Origin: an uncultured Hyphomicrobiales bacterium
Lineage (GTDB): Bacteria; Pseudomonadota; Alphaproteobacteria; Rhizobiales; Beijerinckiaceae
DNA length: 45,009 nt
Assembly (NCBI GenBank): GCA_903861645.1
Contig: CAIOVE010000067.1
Location: forward strand, 1-45,009
Direction: 5' to 3'
A program made the translations under genes and the position numbers. Numbering within the stretch: the first letter of the stretch is position 1; each line of letters opens with the position of its first letter. The notes below the pieces were generated by a model. That model had not been told where the DNA came from and made no database searches. It saw only the letters and a list, made by a program, of their open reading frames with translations. Below, in pieces: positions 6,894 through 15,725 of this stretch.

Positions 6894-8492
6894 TCACTCC
6901 CACTCGATCGTCCCCGGCGGCTTCGACGTCACGTCATACACGACACGGTTGATGCCCTTCACCTCGTTGATGATCCGCGTCGCGGCGCGGCCGAGCACGT
7001 TCATGTCGAAGGGATAGAAATCCGCCGTCATGCCGTCGACCGAGGTCACGGCGCGCAGCGCGCAGACGAAATCATAGGTCCGGCCATCGCCCATGACGCC
7101 CACGGTGCGCACCGGCAGCAGCACGGCGAAGGCCTGCCAGATGGTGTCGTAAAGCCCGGCCTTGCGGATCTCGTCGAGATAGATGGCGTCGGCCTTGCGG
7201 AGAATGTCGAGCTTTTCCGGCGTGACGCCGCCGGGGCAGCGGATGGCGAGGCCGGGACCGGGGAAGGGGTGGCGCCCGACGAAGGCGTCGGGCAGGCCGA
7301 GTTCGCGGCCAAGCGCGCGCACCTCGTCCTTGAAGAGTTCGCGCAGCGGCTCGACCAGCTTCATGTTCATGCGGGCGGGCAGGCCGCCGACATTGTGGTG
7401 CGACTTGATCGTCACCGACGGGCCGCCGGTGAAGGAAACGCTCTCGATCACGTCGGGATAAAGCGTGCCCTGCGCGAGGAAGGCGGGCGCGCCCTTGCCG
7501 TCGCTGGCGATCTTCTTTGCTTCCGCCTCGAACACGTCGATGAAAAGCTTGCCGATGATTTTCCGCTTGGTCTCGGGATCGGCGACGCCGGTGAGTTCGC
7601 CGATGAACAGCGCGCTCGCGTCCACGTGGACGAGGGGGATGTTGTAGTGGTCGCGGAACAGGGTCACGACCTCTTGCGCCTCGCCCATGCGCAGCAGGCC
7701 GTGGTCGACGAAGACGCAGGTCAGCCGGTCGCCGATGGCCTCGTGGATCAGCACCGCGGCGACAGCGGAATCAACGCCGCCCGACAGGCCGCAGAGCACC
7801 CGCCCGTCGCCCACCTGATCGCGGATGGCCTTGATCGCCTCGCCGCGGAAGGCGGCCATGGTCCAGTCGCTCTTGAGGCCGGCGACCTTGTGCACGAAGT
7901 TGGCGATCAGACGCGCGCCGTCGGGCGTATGCACGACCTCGGGATGGAACATGGTGGTGAAGATGCGCCTGTTCTCGTCGCTGGCGATGGCGAAGGGGGC
8001 GTTCTCGCTGACGGCCTTGACGGTGAAGCCCGGCGGCAGGCGCGTGACGCGGTCGCCGTGGCTCATCCACACGGGATAGCGCTGGCCAACTTCCCACACG
8101 CCGTCGAACAGCGCGCTCTTTTCCTTGATCTCGATGTCGGCGCGGCCAAATTCCGCCGCGTGACCGCCCTCGACCGCGCCGCCAAGCTGGATGGCGGTGG
8201 TCTGCTGGCCGTAGCAGATCGACAGGATCGGCACCCCGGAGGCGAAAATCACGTCAGGCGCGCGGGGCGAGCCCTCGTCGGTGACCGAGCAGGGGCCGCC
8301 CGACAGGATCACCGCCTTGGGCTTGAGGGCGTGGAAGGCCTTTTCCGCCGACTGGAACGGCGCGATCTCGCAATAAACGCCCGCCTCGCGCACGCGGCGC
8401 GCGATCAACTGGGTGACCTGTGAGCCGAAATCGACAATCAGGGTCTTGTCGTGATGGCCGATGATCTCTGCGTGGGCGTCGGGCGCGGGCAT
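6894..8492 (-). CDS. guaA: GMP synthase (glutamine-hydrolysing)
   Basis: A 532-residue enzyme converting XMP to GMP using ATP and glutamine, the last step of guanine nucleotide synthesis. The N-terminal class I glutamine amidotransferase domain has the nucleophile C93 in SICYGQQTT and its partners H183 and E185 in MFHPEVVH. The ATP pyrophosphatase domain has the P-loop SGGVDS (237-242), and the C-terminal dimerisation domain ends in the family-typical PPGTIEWE. Length is normal. The ATG at 8492 lies close to the first conserved strand (TLIVDFGSQ) and is preceded by AAGGAC. It appears monocistronic. Confidence 0.98.
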   Translation of the reverse strand: MPAPDAHAEIIGHHDKTLIVDFGSQVTQLIARRVREAGVYCEIAPFQSAEKAFHALKPKAVILSGGPCSVTDEGSPRAPDVIFASGVPILSICYGQQTTAIQLGGAVEGGHAAEFGRADIEIKEKSALFDGVWEVGQRYPVWMSHGDRVTRLPPGFTVKAVSENAPFAIASDENRRIFTTMFHPEVVHTPDGARLIANFVHKVAGLKSDWTMAAFRGEAIKAIRDQVGDGRVLCGLSGGVDSAVAAVLIHEAIGDRLTCVFVDHGLLRMGEAQEVVTLFRDHYNIPLVHVDASALFIGELTGVADPETKRKIIGKLFIDVFEAEAKKIASDGKGAPAFLAQGTLYPDVIESVSFTGGPSVTIKSHHNVGGLPARMNMKLVEPLRELFKDEVRALGRELGLPDAFVGRHPFPGPGLAIRCPGGVTPEKLDILRKADAIYLDEIRKAGLYDTIWQAFAVLLPVRTVGVMGDGRTYDFVCALRAVTSVDGMTADFYPFDMNVLGRAATRIINEVKGINRVVYDVTSKPPGTIEWE

Positions 8493-8686
8493 AGGGTCCA
8501 GTCCTTGCGCTAAAGGTCCGGATTAGCCGACCCCTCCGCCGCGCGCAATCGCGCGCTCGGCGCGCCCGCCGCTTGTGAACGGATTTTAACGGGCATTCGA
8601 GCAATTGGCTTGAACGTCCCGAAACAGGCGCGGGGTAGGTTCCGTTCCGTAAGACGCCTCGCGCGTCGTGGATTGGGGCGACGGCC

Positions 8687-9685
8687 ATGACGATTGATTA
8701 CCGGACGGCGCAGGCGGGTCTGCTGTTTTCCGAGGGGTTCGAGCCGGGCGCGCCGATGACGCTGAAGGAGCGTCGCGCGCGGCGCGAGGTTCTGTTCGCC
8801 GAAAGCGTGGCGTCCAGCATGCGCCGCCGCGGTCTCGCCGTCGCGCGGGCGCTGCGCCCCGCCAGCATCGGCGGCTTGCCCGCCGGGCTCGACTTCGTGC
8901 TGCGCGAGCGCGCCATCCAGCCGGCGGGCCTGCCCGACCCGGCCCACGCCCTCGCGCGCCCCGACGGACTCTGCGGCCTTGTCGCCGAACCCAACGCCGA
9001 GCTGGTGATGGAAGGCTTCGCGCGCGGCCTGTTCCCCGCCGCCGATTGCGGCCCGCTCAAGTGGTGGGCGCCATCCCAGCGGCAGGTCTTGCGTCCGGCA
9101 AGCTGCCGCCTGCCGACGGGCGCGCGCCGGTTGCTGCGCGGCGGCGAGCTTGTTTTCGAGATCGACGCCGATTTCGACATGACCATCGCGGCGCACGCCC
9201 GCGCGCGGGGCGGCTGGCGTTCGGGCCGGTTGTTGTCGCCGCGCGGGTTGAGCGTGCTGGCGGGTCTCGCCGATCTCGGCTACGCGCACGCCATCGACGT
9301 CGAGAACGCGCTGGGCCGTCGCGTCGCCGGCGCCTTCGGCGTGGCGGTCGGGCAGGCCTTCGTGACGCTGGGCGTGTTTGGCGAGGACGCCGATCTCGCC
9401 GATGTCGCGCTGGTCGTGCTGAACCGCCATCTGAAGGAAAAGGGGTTCCTGCTTCACGATTTCGTCGGCGATGGCGACGTCGCGCATCTCGGCTTCGCGC
9501 CGATGGAGCGGGACGCCTATCTGCGCGCGCTCACGGGCCTCGACGATCTCGGGCGCGCCGAACGCTGGAAAGTCGATCGCGCGCTGTGCGGGCGGGCGGC
9601 TCCGGCCACGCTTGGCGAAAAACTGCCCGCGCCGGTTCCCGATCGCGTCGATCCGGATGCGTCCCCGCGGGCCATCGCGGCCTGA
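8687..9685 (+). CDS. Divergent leucyl/phenylalanyl-tRNA-protein transferase-like protein
   Basis: A 332-residue protein whose residues 92-282 follow the Aat fold: FARGLFP, GPLKWWAPSQRQVL (122-135), DLGYAHAIDVEN (196-207), GAFGVAVGQAF (215-225), LNRHLKEKGFLLHDF and HLGF. True Aat adds Leu or Phe to N-terminal Arg/Lys of proteins in the N-end rule pathway. Here the near-invariant GESMFS motif is replaced by the TLGVFG stretch (227-232), so the glutamate is lost, and the LIDCQ motif reads LLHDF, losing the glutamine. It also has an N-terminal extension of about 90 residues. A changed substrate or a loss of transferase activity is therefore likely. It is transcribed divergently from guaA and converges with the methyltransferase gene with only 6 bases between. 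Confidence 0.75.
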   Translation: MTIDYRTAQAGLLFSEGFEPGAPMTLKERRARREVLFAESVASSMRRRGLAVARALRPASIGGLPAGLDFVLRERAIQPAGLPDPAHALARPDGLCGLVAEPNAELVMEGFARGLFPAADCGPLKWWAPSQRQVLRPASCRLPTGARRLLRGGELVFEIDADFDMTIAAHARARGGWRSGRLLSPRGLSVLAGLADLGYAHAIDVENALGRRVAGAFGVAVGQAFVTLGVFGEDADLADVALVVLNRHLKEKGFLLHDFVGDGDVAHLGFAPMERDAYLRALTGLDDLGRAERWKVDRALCGRAAPATLGEKLPAPVPDRVDPDASPRAIAA

Positions 9686-9691
9686 GCGGTT

Positions 9692-10993
9692 TCAGGTCTT
9701 GACGACCGACGTCACGTAAAAGCCGTCCGTCCCCGTGGTGAACGGGGAGAGGCGAATGCCCGGGCCGAATTTCGAGGCGTATTCAGCCAGTTTCGGCACG
9801 CCCGCCAGTCGCGCCATGTGCGTCGGGTCGCGCGGCAGGAAGTCGCCGTGGCTCGCGAGGAAGGCGGCGACGCGGTCCTCGTCCTCTTCGCGCAGCAACG
9901 AGCAGGTCGTGTAGCAGATCGAGCCGCCCTTTTTCACGTAACGGGCGGCGTTCGCCAGCACCTGATCCTGATCCTTCATCCGCTGTTCCAGCGCGCCGGG
10001 GCGCGTGCGCCATTTGGCGTCGGGATTGCGCCGCCACGCGCCGACGCCCGTGCAGGGCGCGTCGACGAAGACCAGATCGCACTTGCCCTCGAGATCGGCG
10101 AGCACGTCCTCCTTGCCGCGCGGGGCGCGGGTCTGGATGTTGCGCACGCCGGCGCGCTCCATGCGGGCGAAGATCGGCATGAGCCGGCGGCCGTCCGTGT
10201 CGGTCGCGTAGATCTGCCCGGTGTTGTTCATCGCGGCGCCAAGCGCCAGCGCCTTGCCGCCGCCGCCCGCGCACAGGTCGAGCACCTGCATGCCCTCGCT
10301 CGCGCCGGCGAGCAGGCTCGCCAGTTGCGACCCCTCGTCCTGCACCTCGACGCGGCCGCGGGCGTAGGCGGGTTCCGCCTGCAACGCGGGCGCGCGGCCA
10401 TCGACGGGAATTTCGATGCGCAGGCCGATCGGCGACAGCGCGGTTGGCGCGGGATGCAGATGGGCAAGCTGTTTCAGGGCGGCGTCGCGATCGCCATGCA
10501 ACGTGTTGACGCGCATGTCGACCGGCGCGCGCTCGGCCAACGCGCGGCCCTCGGCCACCGCGTTCTGGCCGAACACCGCGGCGAAGGCGCCGGCGAGCCA
10601 TTCGGGATAATCGCCACGCACGTGGTCCGGCGCGCCGTCGAGCGACGCGCTGGTCAAGCGCGCCTTTTCAGCGTCGCTCAGGGGCGCGGGCGCATGACCC
10701 TCGCCATTGAAAAGAGCCGAGATCGCGCCGAGATCGAGCCCGCGCGCCTCGCGCAGGGCGCCCAGCATGATCGCGCGCGGCGTTTGCGCGTCCATCACGT
10801 AGGCGGCGGAGGATTTGCGGCGAAGCGCGTCGAAAACGAGGCCAGCGATGGCGGAGCGGTCGCCGGAGCCCGCGAAGCGATGGGCCTTGCCCCAATCCTT
10901 GAGGGATTCGGCGGCGGGCTCGCGACGCGTGACGAGAGCGTCGAGGACTTCAATCGCGGCGGCGACACGGGCGGCGGGGGTCATGGCGGGCAA
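9692..10993 (-). CDS. RsmB/NOP-family RNA (cytosine-5) methyltransferase
   Basis: A 433-residue SAM-dependent enzyme that methylates cytosine C5 in RNA. Seen are the family entry motif VQDEGSQLASLL (217-228), the SAM-binding loop VLDLCAGGGGK (237-247), the DAPC motif (C314) and the catalytic TTCS motif (C364). The N-terminal about 150 residues are helical and NusB-like. RsmB modifies 16S C967, but family members differ in target, so no symbol is given. The start could be either of two in-frame codons (10993 or 10984). Its 3' end nearly touches the convergent Aat-like gene. The next gene upstream on the same strand encodes the MAPEG protein. Confidence 0.92.
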   Translation of the reverse strand: MPAMTPAARVAAAIEVLDALVTRREPAAESLKDWGKAHRFAGSGDRSAIAGLVFDALRRKSSAAYVMDAQTPRAIMLGALREARGLDLGAISALFNGEGHAPAPLSDAEKARLTSASLDGAPDHVRGDYPEWLAGAFAAVFGQNAVAEGRALAERAPVDMRVNTLHGDRDAALKQLAHLHPAPTALSPIGLRIEIPVDGRAPALQAEPAYARGRVEVQDEGSQLASLLAGASEGMQVLDLCAGGGGKALALGAAMNNTGQIYATDTDGRRLMPIFARMERAGVRNIQTRAPRGKEDVLADLEGKCDLVFVDAPCTGVGAWRRNPDAKWRTRPGALEQRMKDQDQVLANAARYVKKGGSICYTTCSLLREEDEDRVAAFLASHGDFLPRDPTHMARLAGVPKLAEYASKFGPGIRLSPFTTGTDGFYVTSVVKT

Positions 10994-11058
10994 TCTTTGA
11001 ACGTGGATGGGGGTCGCGGACCCTTAGAGCAAAGGGCCGGCCAAAGCCAATCCGACGC

Positions 11059-11478
11059 TCAGGGACCGAAATAGACGCGCGCCGCGAACCAGATCCACAT
11101 GATCAGCAGGACCAGCGCGCCAGCCACGAAGGCGGCGAACCGGGCGAGGAGGTGATTGGTGGTGACGTGGATGCCCGCGTGAACAAGTCGCAGCGCGACG
11201 AACAACCATTCCAGCGTCACTAACAGGGTGGATTGGATGTCCATGCCGATGGCCAGCGCGACCAGCGCGTAAAACAGCAGCGGCAATTCAAGCTGGTTGT
11301 GAAACGAGCGGTCGATCTTCGTCACGCGCGGCGGCCAGGCCTGCTGGCCAAGGGCGATATCCTTGATCCTGACCGCGCGGTCGCTGACAGCCATGAAACG
11401 CGCGCCGCCCATCCAGAACAGCAGCGCGAAGGTAAGGGCGATCAGGATGAAGACAGGGGTCAGCAAGGGTTGGTTCAT
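11059..11478 (-). CDS. MAPEG-family membrane protein
   Basis: A 139-residue inner-membrane protein with four hydrophobic segments (about residues 7-28, 60-80, 82-100 and 115-135). The MAPEG signature is visible around FHNQLELPLLFYALVALAIG (59-78), with RLVHAGIHVTTNHLLAR further on. The family includes eukaryotic glutathione transferases and leukotriene synthases, but bacterial members mostly have no known substrate. The ATG at 11478 starts the first membrane segment; no strong ribosome-binding site precedes it. It lies 65 bases upstream of the RNA methyltransferase gene and may be co-transcribed with it. Confidence 0.88.
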   Translation of the reverse strand: MNQPLLTPVFILIALTFALLFWMGGARFMAVSDRAVRIKDIALGQQAWPPRVTKIDRSFHNQLELPLLFYALVALAIGMDIQSTLLVTLEWLFVALRLVHAGIHVTTNHLLARFAAFVAGALVLLIMWIWFAARVYFGP

Positions 11479-11548
11479 TCGTGAACCATAGGGCGTCTCG
11501 CCGGCGCGCGTCAATTTCGTCCCGCCGCGTGCGTCGCCGGAAACAAGA

Positions 11549-11576
11549 ACGGCGACCGGAGGGTTCCGGTCGCCGT
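11549..11576 (-). terminator. Terminator of the small exported-protein gene
   Basis: A 12-bp perfect stem ACGGCGACCGGA/TCCGGTCGCCGT (11549-11560/11565-11576) with loop GGGT is followed on the minus strand by the T-rich TCTTGTTTCC. It lies 45 bases past the stop codon of the 11621-11830 gene and 70 bases before the MAPEG start. The T tract is imperfect, so termination may be partial. Confidence 0.65.
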
Positions 11577-11620
11577 CTGCTTCCATCCGACGTGGGGGAC
11601 GTCGGCGGAGGAAGTATCGA

Positions 11621-11830
11621 TCAGTAGTTGCTGAGTTCCTCGGTGCGATCGAACATCGCCTTCTCGCCCTCGGTCTCGCGCGGCTGCATGAAGACCTCGC
11701 CATCGGCGGTGGTCTGAACCGTCTGCGTCTGGGCGGCGGCCTGATGGTGGACGCGCTGGGCGGCGGAAGCGGCGGTGGCGGCGCCCATGATGGCGACGGC
11801 GACGAGCGCGCTGGCAAAACGAATGTTCAT
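11621..11830 (-). CDS. Small exported protein of unknown function
   Basis: A 69-residue protein with a signal peptide (MNIRFASALVAVAIMGAATA, cleavage after AASA near residue 23) and a mature part of about 46 residues that is rich in Gln, Thr and Glu and has no cysteine. It ends TEELSNY. No domain is recognised. The ATG at 11830 follows AAAGGG with good spacing, and the gene is flanked by a 5' stem-loop and a 3' terminator, which supports a real single-gene unit. Confidence 0.7.
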   Translation of the reverse strand: MNIRFASALVAVAIMGAATAASAAQRVHHQAAAQTQTVQTTADGEVFMQPRETEGEKAMFDRTEELSNY

Positions 11831-12185
11831 TGTATTACCCTTTATTTGGGTCAGCCCGCGATTACGGGCTGATTACTGCGCCCCCCGGCGTGTTTTTGGT
11901 TTATACCCGTCATGCTGCGGTGCAACTTAAATATTTGTAATGTTCATTCACCGTGAAATCACGCCTATGTGAAAGCGGATACTTGAATAATTACATATTT
12001 TTAACTTGTCGCGATTTCGCCGAAGCGGGATCGCGCGCCGTCGATTCGTCCGGCATGCGCCGATGTTCGGCGCGCGGTTTGTCCTCTTGGTGAAATCGGC
12101 CTCGCATTGGCGGTCGCCACGTGCTAACCGCCTGTGTTCACGTCCGCGGGGCGGACCATGGCTCCCAAGCATATCCGGAATTGAG
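11831..12185. other. AT-rich intergenic region between divergent genes
   Basis: A stretch of about 355 bases separates the small exported-protein gene from the YfgM-like gene. Its 11880-12010 part is much richer in A and T than the surroundings. A TATAAA box (minus strand, 11905-11900) may be the -10 of the small gene, but no good -35 lies at proper distance. TTCACCGTGAA (11947-11957) is a short dyad. No plus-strand promoter could be fixed with confidence, and no ORF or RNA gene is recognised. Confidence 0.4.
11851..11872 (-). promoter_or_regulatory. Stem-loop in the 5' untranslated region of the small exported-protein gene
   Basis: TCAGCCCG (11851-11858) and CGGGCTGA (11865-11872) pair perfectly around a six-base loop. 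The hairpin ends 20 bases before the ATG at 11830 and would lie in the mRNA leader. It may stabilise the transcript or serve as an operator; the sequence does not distinguish the two. Confidence 0.4.
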
Positions 12186-12842
12186 ATGGCCGATATTTTC
12201 CAGGAGGTCGATGAGGAAGTCCGGCGCGACAAGGCGCTGGAATTCTGGGGTCGCAACCAGAAGTACGTCATCGCCCTCGCCGTGGCGGTGATCGCCGCCT
12301 CGGGCGGCTGGCGCTATTACCAGAACGCCACCCGCGCCGCCGCCGAGGCGGCCGGCGCCCGCTATGAGAGCGCGCTTCAGCTCGCCAAGGACGGCAAGGC
12401 CGCCGAGGCGGACGAGGCCTTCCGCGACGTGATCGCCCAAGGGCCCGGTGGTTACGCGCTGCTGGCGCGGTTCCGCTCGGCGGCCAATCTGGCGGCGAGC
12501 GATCCGGCCAAGGCGGTCTCGATCTATGAGTCGCTTGCCAACGACAACGCCGCCGACGCGGCCATGCGCGATATCGCGCGGCTTCGCGCGGCGATCCTGC
12601 GCATCGACACCGCCGACCTCGCGGAAATGCGCACGCGCCTCGAACCGCTGGCGCAGGTTGGCGGGGCCTTCCGGAATTCCGCCCGCGAATATCTCGCCAT
12701 CGCCGCGTTCAAGGCGAACGACCTCGAAACAGCCGGCAAATGGCTCGACGCCATCGTGGTCGATCAGCAGGCGCCCGCGCAAATCCGCGCGCGCGCCGAG
12801 GCGCTGCTCGGCCTCGTCAGCTCCGGCAAGCCGAAAGGATAG
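12186..12842 (+). CDS. YfgM-like tetratricopeptide membrane protein
   Basis: A 218-residue protein with a short cytoplasmic N-terminus (MADIFQEVDEEVRRDKALEF), one membrane helix at about residues 29-44 (VIALAVAVIAASGGWR) and a periplasmic helical domain of TPR-like repeats (ARYESALQLAKDGKAAEADE, ALLARFRSAANLA, AREYLAIAAFKANDLETAGK). This is the architecture of the YfgM/TPR_21 family, a companion of the Sec translocon and periplasmic chaperones in E. coli. The gene order also fits: it lies 30 bases upstream of der, as in many proteobacteria, though bamB, which sits between them in E. coli, is absent. Start is the ATG at 12186 because the family begins with this acidic motif; longer upstream readings have no similarity. 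Confidence 0.85.
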   Translation: MADIFQEVDEEVRRDKALEFWGRNQKYVIALAVAVIAASGGWRYYQNATRAAAEAAGARYESALQLAKDGKAAEADEAFRDVIAQGPGGYALLARFRSAANLAASDPAKAVSIYESLANDNAADAAMRDIARLRAAILRIDTADLAEMRTRLEPLAQVGGAFRNSAREYLAIAAFKANDLETAGKWLDAIVVDQQAPAQIRARAEALLGLVSSGKPKG

Positions 12843-12872
12843 ACCCGTCCGACGCCGGACGGGGTTTGAGTC

Positions 12873-14300
12873 ATGTCATTCACAATCGCCATCATCGGCC
12901 GCCCCAACGTCGGCAAATCTACGCTGTTCAATCGCCTTGTCGGCAAGAAGCTCGCGCTCGTCGACGATCTGCCGGGCGTGACGCGCGACCGGCGCGAAGG
13001 CAAGGCGCGGATCGCCGATCTCGAATTCACCATCGTCGACACGGCCGGTCTCGAGGAAAGCGATTCAGCGACCCTCACGGGCCGCATGCGCGCGCAGACC
13101 GAGGCGGCCATCGTCGACGCCGACGCGATCCTGTTCATGATCGACGCGCGCGTGGGCGTGACGCCGACCGATCAGCATTTCGCGCAACTCGTGCGGCGCG
13201 CCAGCAAGCCGATCATCCTTCTGGCCAACAAGGCCGAGGGCAAGGTCGGCGAGGCCGGCGCCATCGACGCGTGGAAACTTGGCCTCGGCGAGCCGCTGGT
13301 GTTTTCCGCCGAGCATGGCGTCGGCATCAACGCGCTCTACGAGGCGCTGCTGGAGGCCTTGCCCGAGCAGACCGCGCTCCCGCGCTTCGAGGAAGACGAG
13401 GACGAGGCGCGCCCCGAATTCGACGATGACGAGGATGGCAGCGAACTCGACATCACCAAGCCGCTGAACGTCGCGGTTGTCGGTCGCCCGAACGCCGGCA
13501 AGTCGACGCTGCTCAACCGCATTCTCGGCGAGGATCGTCTGTTGACGGGCCCGGAGGCGGGCATCACCCGCGATTCCATCGGCGTTGAATTCGAATGGAC
13601 GCGGCGCGATCACACCAAGCGCAAGATGAAGATGTTCGACACGGCGGGCCTGCGTCGCCGCGCCAACGTCGTGCAAAAACTCGAAAAGCTCGCCGCCGCC
13701 GACGCCATCCGCGCGGTGAAGTTCGCCGAGGTCGTGGTCGTGCTGCTCGACGCGACGATCCCCTTCGAGAAGCAGGATCTCACCATCGTCGATCTCGTGG
13801 CGCGCGAGGGCAGGGCGCTGGTGATCGGCCTCAATAAATGGGATCTCATCCCCGAGCCCGACAAGAAATTGCGCGAGTTGCGCGAAGAAGCCGACCGGCT
13901 GTTGCCGCAGGTGCGCGGCGCGCCAGTCATTCCAGTCGCGGGCCTGACGGGAACGGGCGTAGACAAGCTCATGGAAGCCATCTTCAAGGTCCATGAAGTC
14001 TGGAACATGCGCATTGGCACCGGGCGTCTCAACCGATGGCTGGCGCCGGTCATCGACCGCACGCCGCCGCCCGCCGTCTCCGGCTTTCGCATCAAGATCC
14101 GCTACATGACGCAGCCGAAGGCGCGTCCACCGTATTTCGTCATCTTCGGCAATCAGCTCGACGCGCTGCCGACGAGCTACGAGCGGTTTCTGATCAACGG
14201 ATTGCGCGAGACGTTCGGCCTGCAGGGCGTGCCGATCCGCATTAGCAAGAAGGGCTCGAAGAATCCCTTCCACGATCCGAGCAAGCGACGCATCAAGTAG
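12873..14300 (+). CDS. der: Ribosome biogenesis GTPase Der (EngA)
   Basis: A 475-residue protein with two tandem GTPase domains, unique to this family, needed for maturation of the 50S subunit. Domain 1 has GRPNVGKST (9-17), DTAGLEE and NKAEG; domain 2 has GRPNAGKST (204-212), DTAGLRRR and NKWD. The C-terminal KH-like domain ends in [13 protein letters not shown]. The linker between the GTPase domains (about 172-192) is strongly acidic ([18 protein letters not shown]), longer than in E. coli but usual in alphaproteobacteria. It is probably co-transcribed with the YfgM-like gene. It converges with the LysE-type gene, with 12 bases between. Confidence 0.98.
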   Translation: MSFTIAIIGRPNVGKSTLFNRLVGKKLALVDDLPGVTRDRREGKARIADLEFTIVDTAGLEESDSATLTGRMRAQTEAAIVDADAILFMIDARVGVTPTDQHFAQLVRRASKPIILLANKAEGKVGEAGAIDAWKLGLGEPLVFSAEHGVGINALYEALLEALPEQTALPRFEEDEDEARPEFDDDEDGSELDITKPLNVAVVGRPNAGKSTLLNRILGEDRLLTGPEAGITRDSIGVEFEWTRRDHTKRKMKMFDTAGLRRRANVVQKLEKLAAADAIRAVKFAEVVVVLLDATIPFEKQDLTIVDLVAREGRALVIGLNKWDLIPEPDKKLRELREEADRLLPQVRGAPVIPVAGLTGTGVDKLMEAIFKVHEVWNMRIGTGRLNRWLAPVIDRTPPPAVSGFRIKIRYMTQPKARPPYFVIFGNQLDALPTSYERFLINGLRETFGLQGVPIRISKKGSKNPFHDPSKRRIK

Positions 14301-14312
14301 GCGAGAGATCTC

Positions 14313-14927
14313 CTACCGCGTCGACCACGCGAGCCATGCGGCGACGCCGACAAGCGCGCCGGCGAACAGCTTGCCGGAAACGCCCATGACGCGTGGGTTG
14401 GCGAACACAGGCCGCAGGTAGCCCGCCAGCGAAACAATCGTCACGTGGATGGCCGTCGCCACGAGCACGTAGAGGGTCGACAGCGCGGCCGCCTGGGCGG
14501 CCATGTTCGAGCCGGGATCGAGAAACGGGGGTAGAACGGCGATGTAGAAAATCGCCGCCTTCGGGTTGAGCAAATTCGTGATCAGACCCTTCACGAAGTA
14601 ACGCTTGTCGCCGTTGGCGGGCGTCTCGTCGCGGGCGACGTTGTCCCGCCAGGCCTCCCACGCCAGCCAGCAGAGATAGGCGACGCCGCCCCAGCGCAGA
14701 ACGGCGAAAACACGCGGCGAGGCGGCGACGGTTTCCGCGAGGCCGAGCGCGGCGGCAAGGCCGATGATCTCGAGACCAAGCGCCACGCCCGCGATCGCCG
14801 CGAAGCCGGCGCGATGGCCATCGCGCGCCGAAACCAGCGCGAGATAGGTCATGTTGGGGCCGGGAGTCAGCTCGATGAGCAGACATGTCAGCGCGAATTC
14901 AATGACCGTCTGGAGTGCGATTCCCAT
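14313..14927 (-). CDS. LysE/RhtB-family amino-acid exporter
   Basis: A 204-residue inner-membrane protein with about six hydrophobic segments. The family signature is present in ELTPGPNMTYLALVSARDG (19-37), with later segments WGGVAYLCWLAWEAW and GLITNLLNPKAAIFYIAVLP. LysE/RhtB proteins export amino acids or derivatives such as homoserine lactone; the substrate cannot be told. It lies on the minus strand 24 bases after the SDR stop codon, so the two may share a transcript. Confidence 0.93.
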   Translation of the reverse strand: MGIALQTVIEFALTCLLIELTPGPNMTYLALVSARDGHRAGFAAIAGVALGLEIIGLAAALGLAETVAASPRVFAVLRWGGVAYLCWLAWEAWRDNVARDETPANGDKRYFVKGLITNLLNPKAAIFYIAVLPPFLDPGSNMAAQAAALSTLYVLVATAIHVTIVSLAGYLRPVFANPRVMGVSGKLFAGALVGVAAWLAWSTR

Positions 14928-14951
14928 CGTTCCGCCAACAGGTCATCGGCG

Positions 14952-15698
14952 TCACGCCGGCTCGCGAAAGCTCTTCACGCTGTCCGTTTTGAACTCGTAG
15001 AATTTGCCGGTCTGGCTCCATTCGGGCGCGCAGAGATCGGCGACGCGCGCGGCGAATTCGTCCGGCGTCTTCAACGTCATGGGGTCTTCGCCGGGCATCA
15101 GCGTGGCGCGCATGCGCGTGCGCAACGGGCCGGGGTTGGCGACCATCACGCGCACGCGCGACGTGTTGGCGGTTTCGGCGGCATAGGTGCGCGCCAGCGC
15201 GTCGAGCGCGGCCTTGGAGGTCGCGTAGGGGCCCATGTACGGCGTCATCTCGGCCTTGCTGCCCGCGCCAGAGGTCACGAAAACCGCGCGGCCGGCGTCC
15301 GACGCGCGCAATAGCTCGTCCATCGAGCGGATCAGCCGCCAGTTGGCGGTGACATTGACCGCGAAGGTTTCCTCCCATTTCGGCGGATCGACATGGGCGA
15401 GCGGCGACACCGGCCCGAGAATGCCGGCGTTGGCGATGAGAATGTCGAGCTTCTTCCAGCGCTCGTGGATGGCGAGGCCGAGGCGGTCGAGCGCGGCGAA
15501 ATCCTTGAGGTCGCAAGGCGCGAGCGTCGCCTCGCCGCCGAGCTTGCGAATCTCGTCGTCGAGTTCCTCCAGCGCGCCCTGCGTGCGGCCCATCGCGATG
15601 ACATGCGCGCCGCGTCGCGCGAGCTCCAGCGCGATGGCGCGACCGATGCCGCGCGTGGCGCCGGTGACGAGGGCGATGCGATTTTTCAGCGACGACAT
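14952..15698 (-). CDS. Short-chain dehydrogenase/reductase
   Basis: A 248-residue classical SDR with a Rossmann fold: cofactor loop TGATRGIG (12-19), NAG (90-92) and the catalytic Ser143, Tyr158 and Lys162 in VTSGAG and YATSK. R38 after the second strand (MGRTQ) suggests NADP(H). The ATG at 15698 is chosen because GGAG lies six bases before it; the upstream ATG at 15719 adds seven residues. In many Hyphomicrobiales an SDR follows purF directly; here two exported-protein genes lie between. The substrate is unknown. Confidence 0.92.
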   Translation of the reverse strand: MSSLKNRIALVTGATRGIGRAIALELARRGAHVIAMGRTQGALEELDDEIRKLGGEATLAPCDLKDFAALDRLGLAIHERWKKLDILIANAGILGPVSPLAHVDPPKWEETFAVNVTANWRLIRSMDELLRASDAGRAVFVTSGAGSKAEMTPYMGPYATSKAALDALARTYAAETANTSRVRVMVANPGPLRTRMRATLMPGEDPMTLKTPDEFAARVADLCAPEWSQTGKFYEFKTDSVKSFREPA

Positions 15699-15725
15699 AA
15701 CGAGCTCCAGACCGTTCAAGACAGT

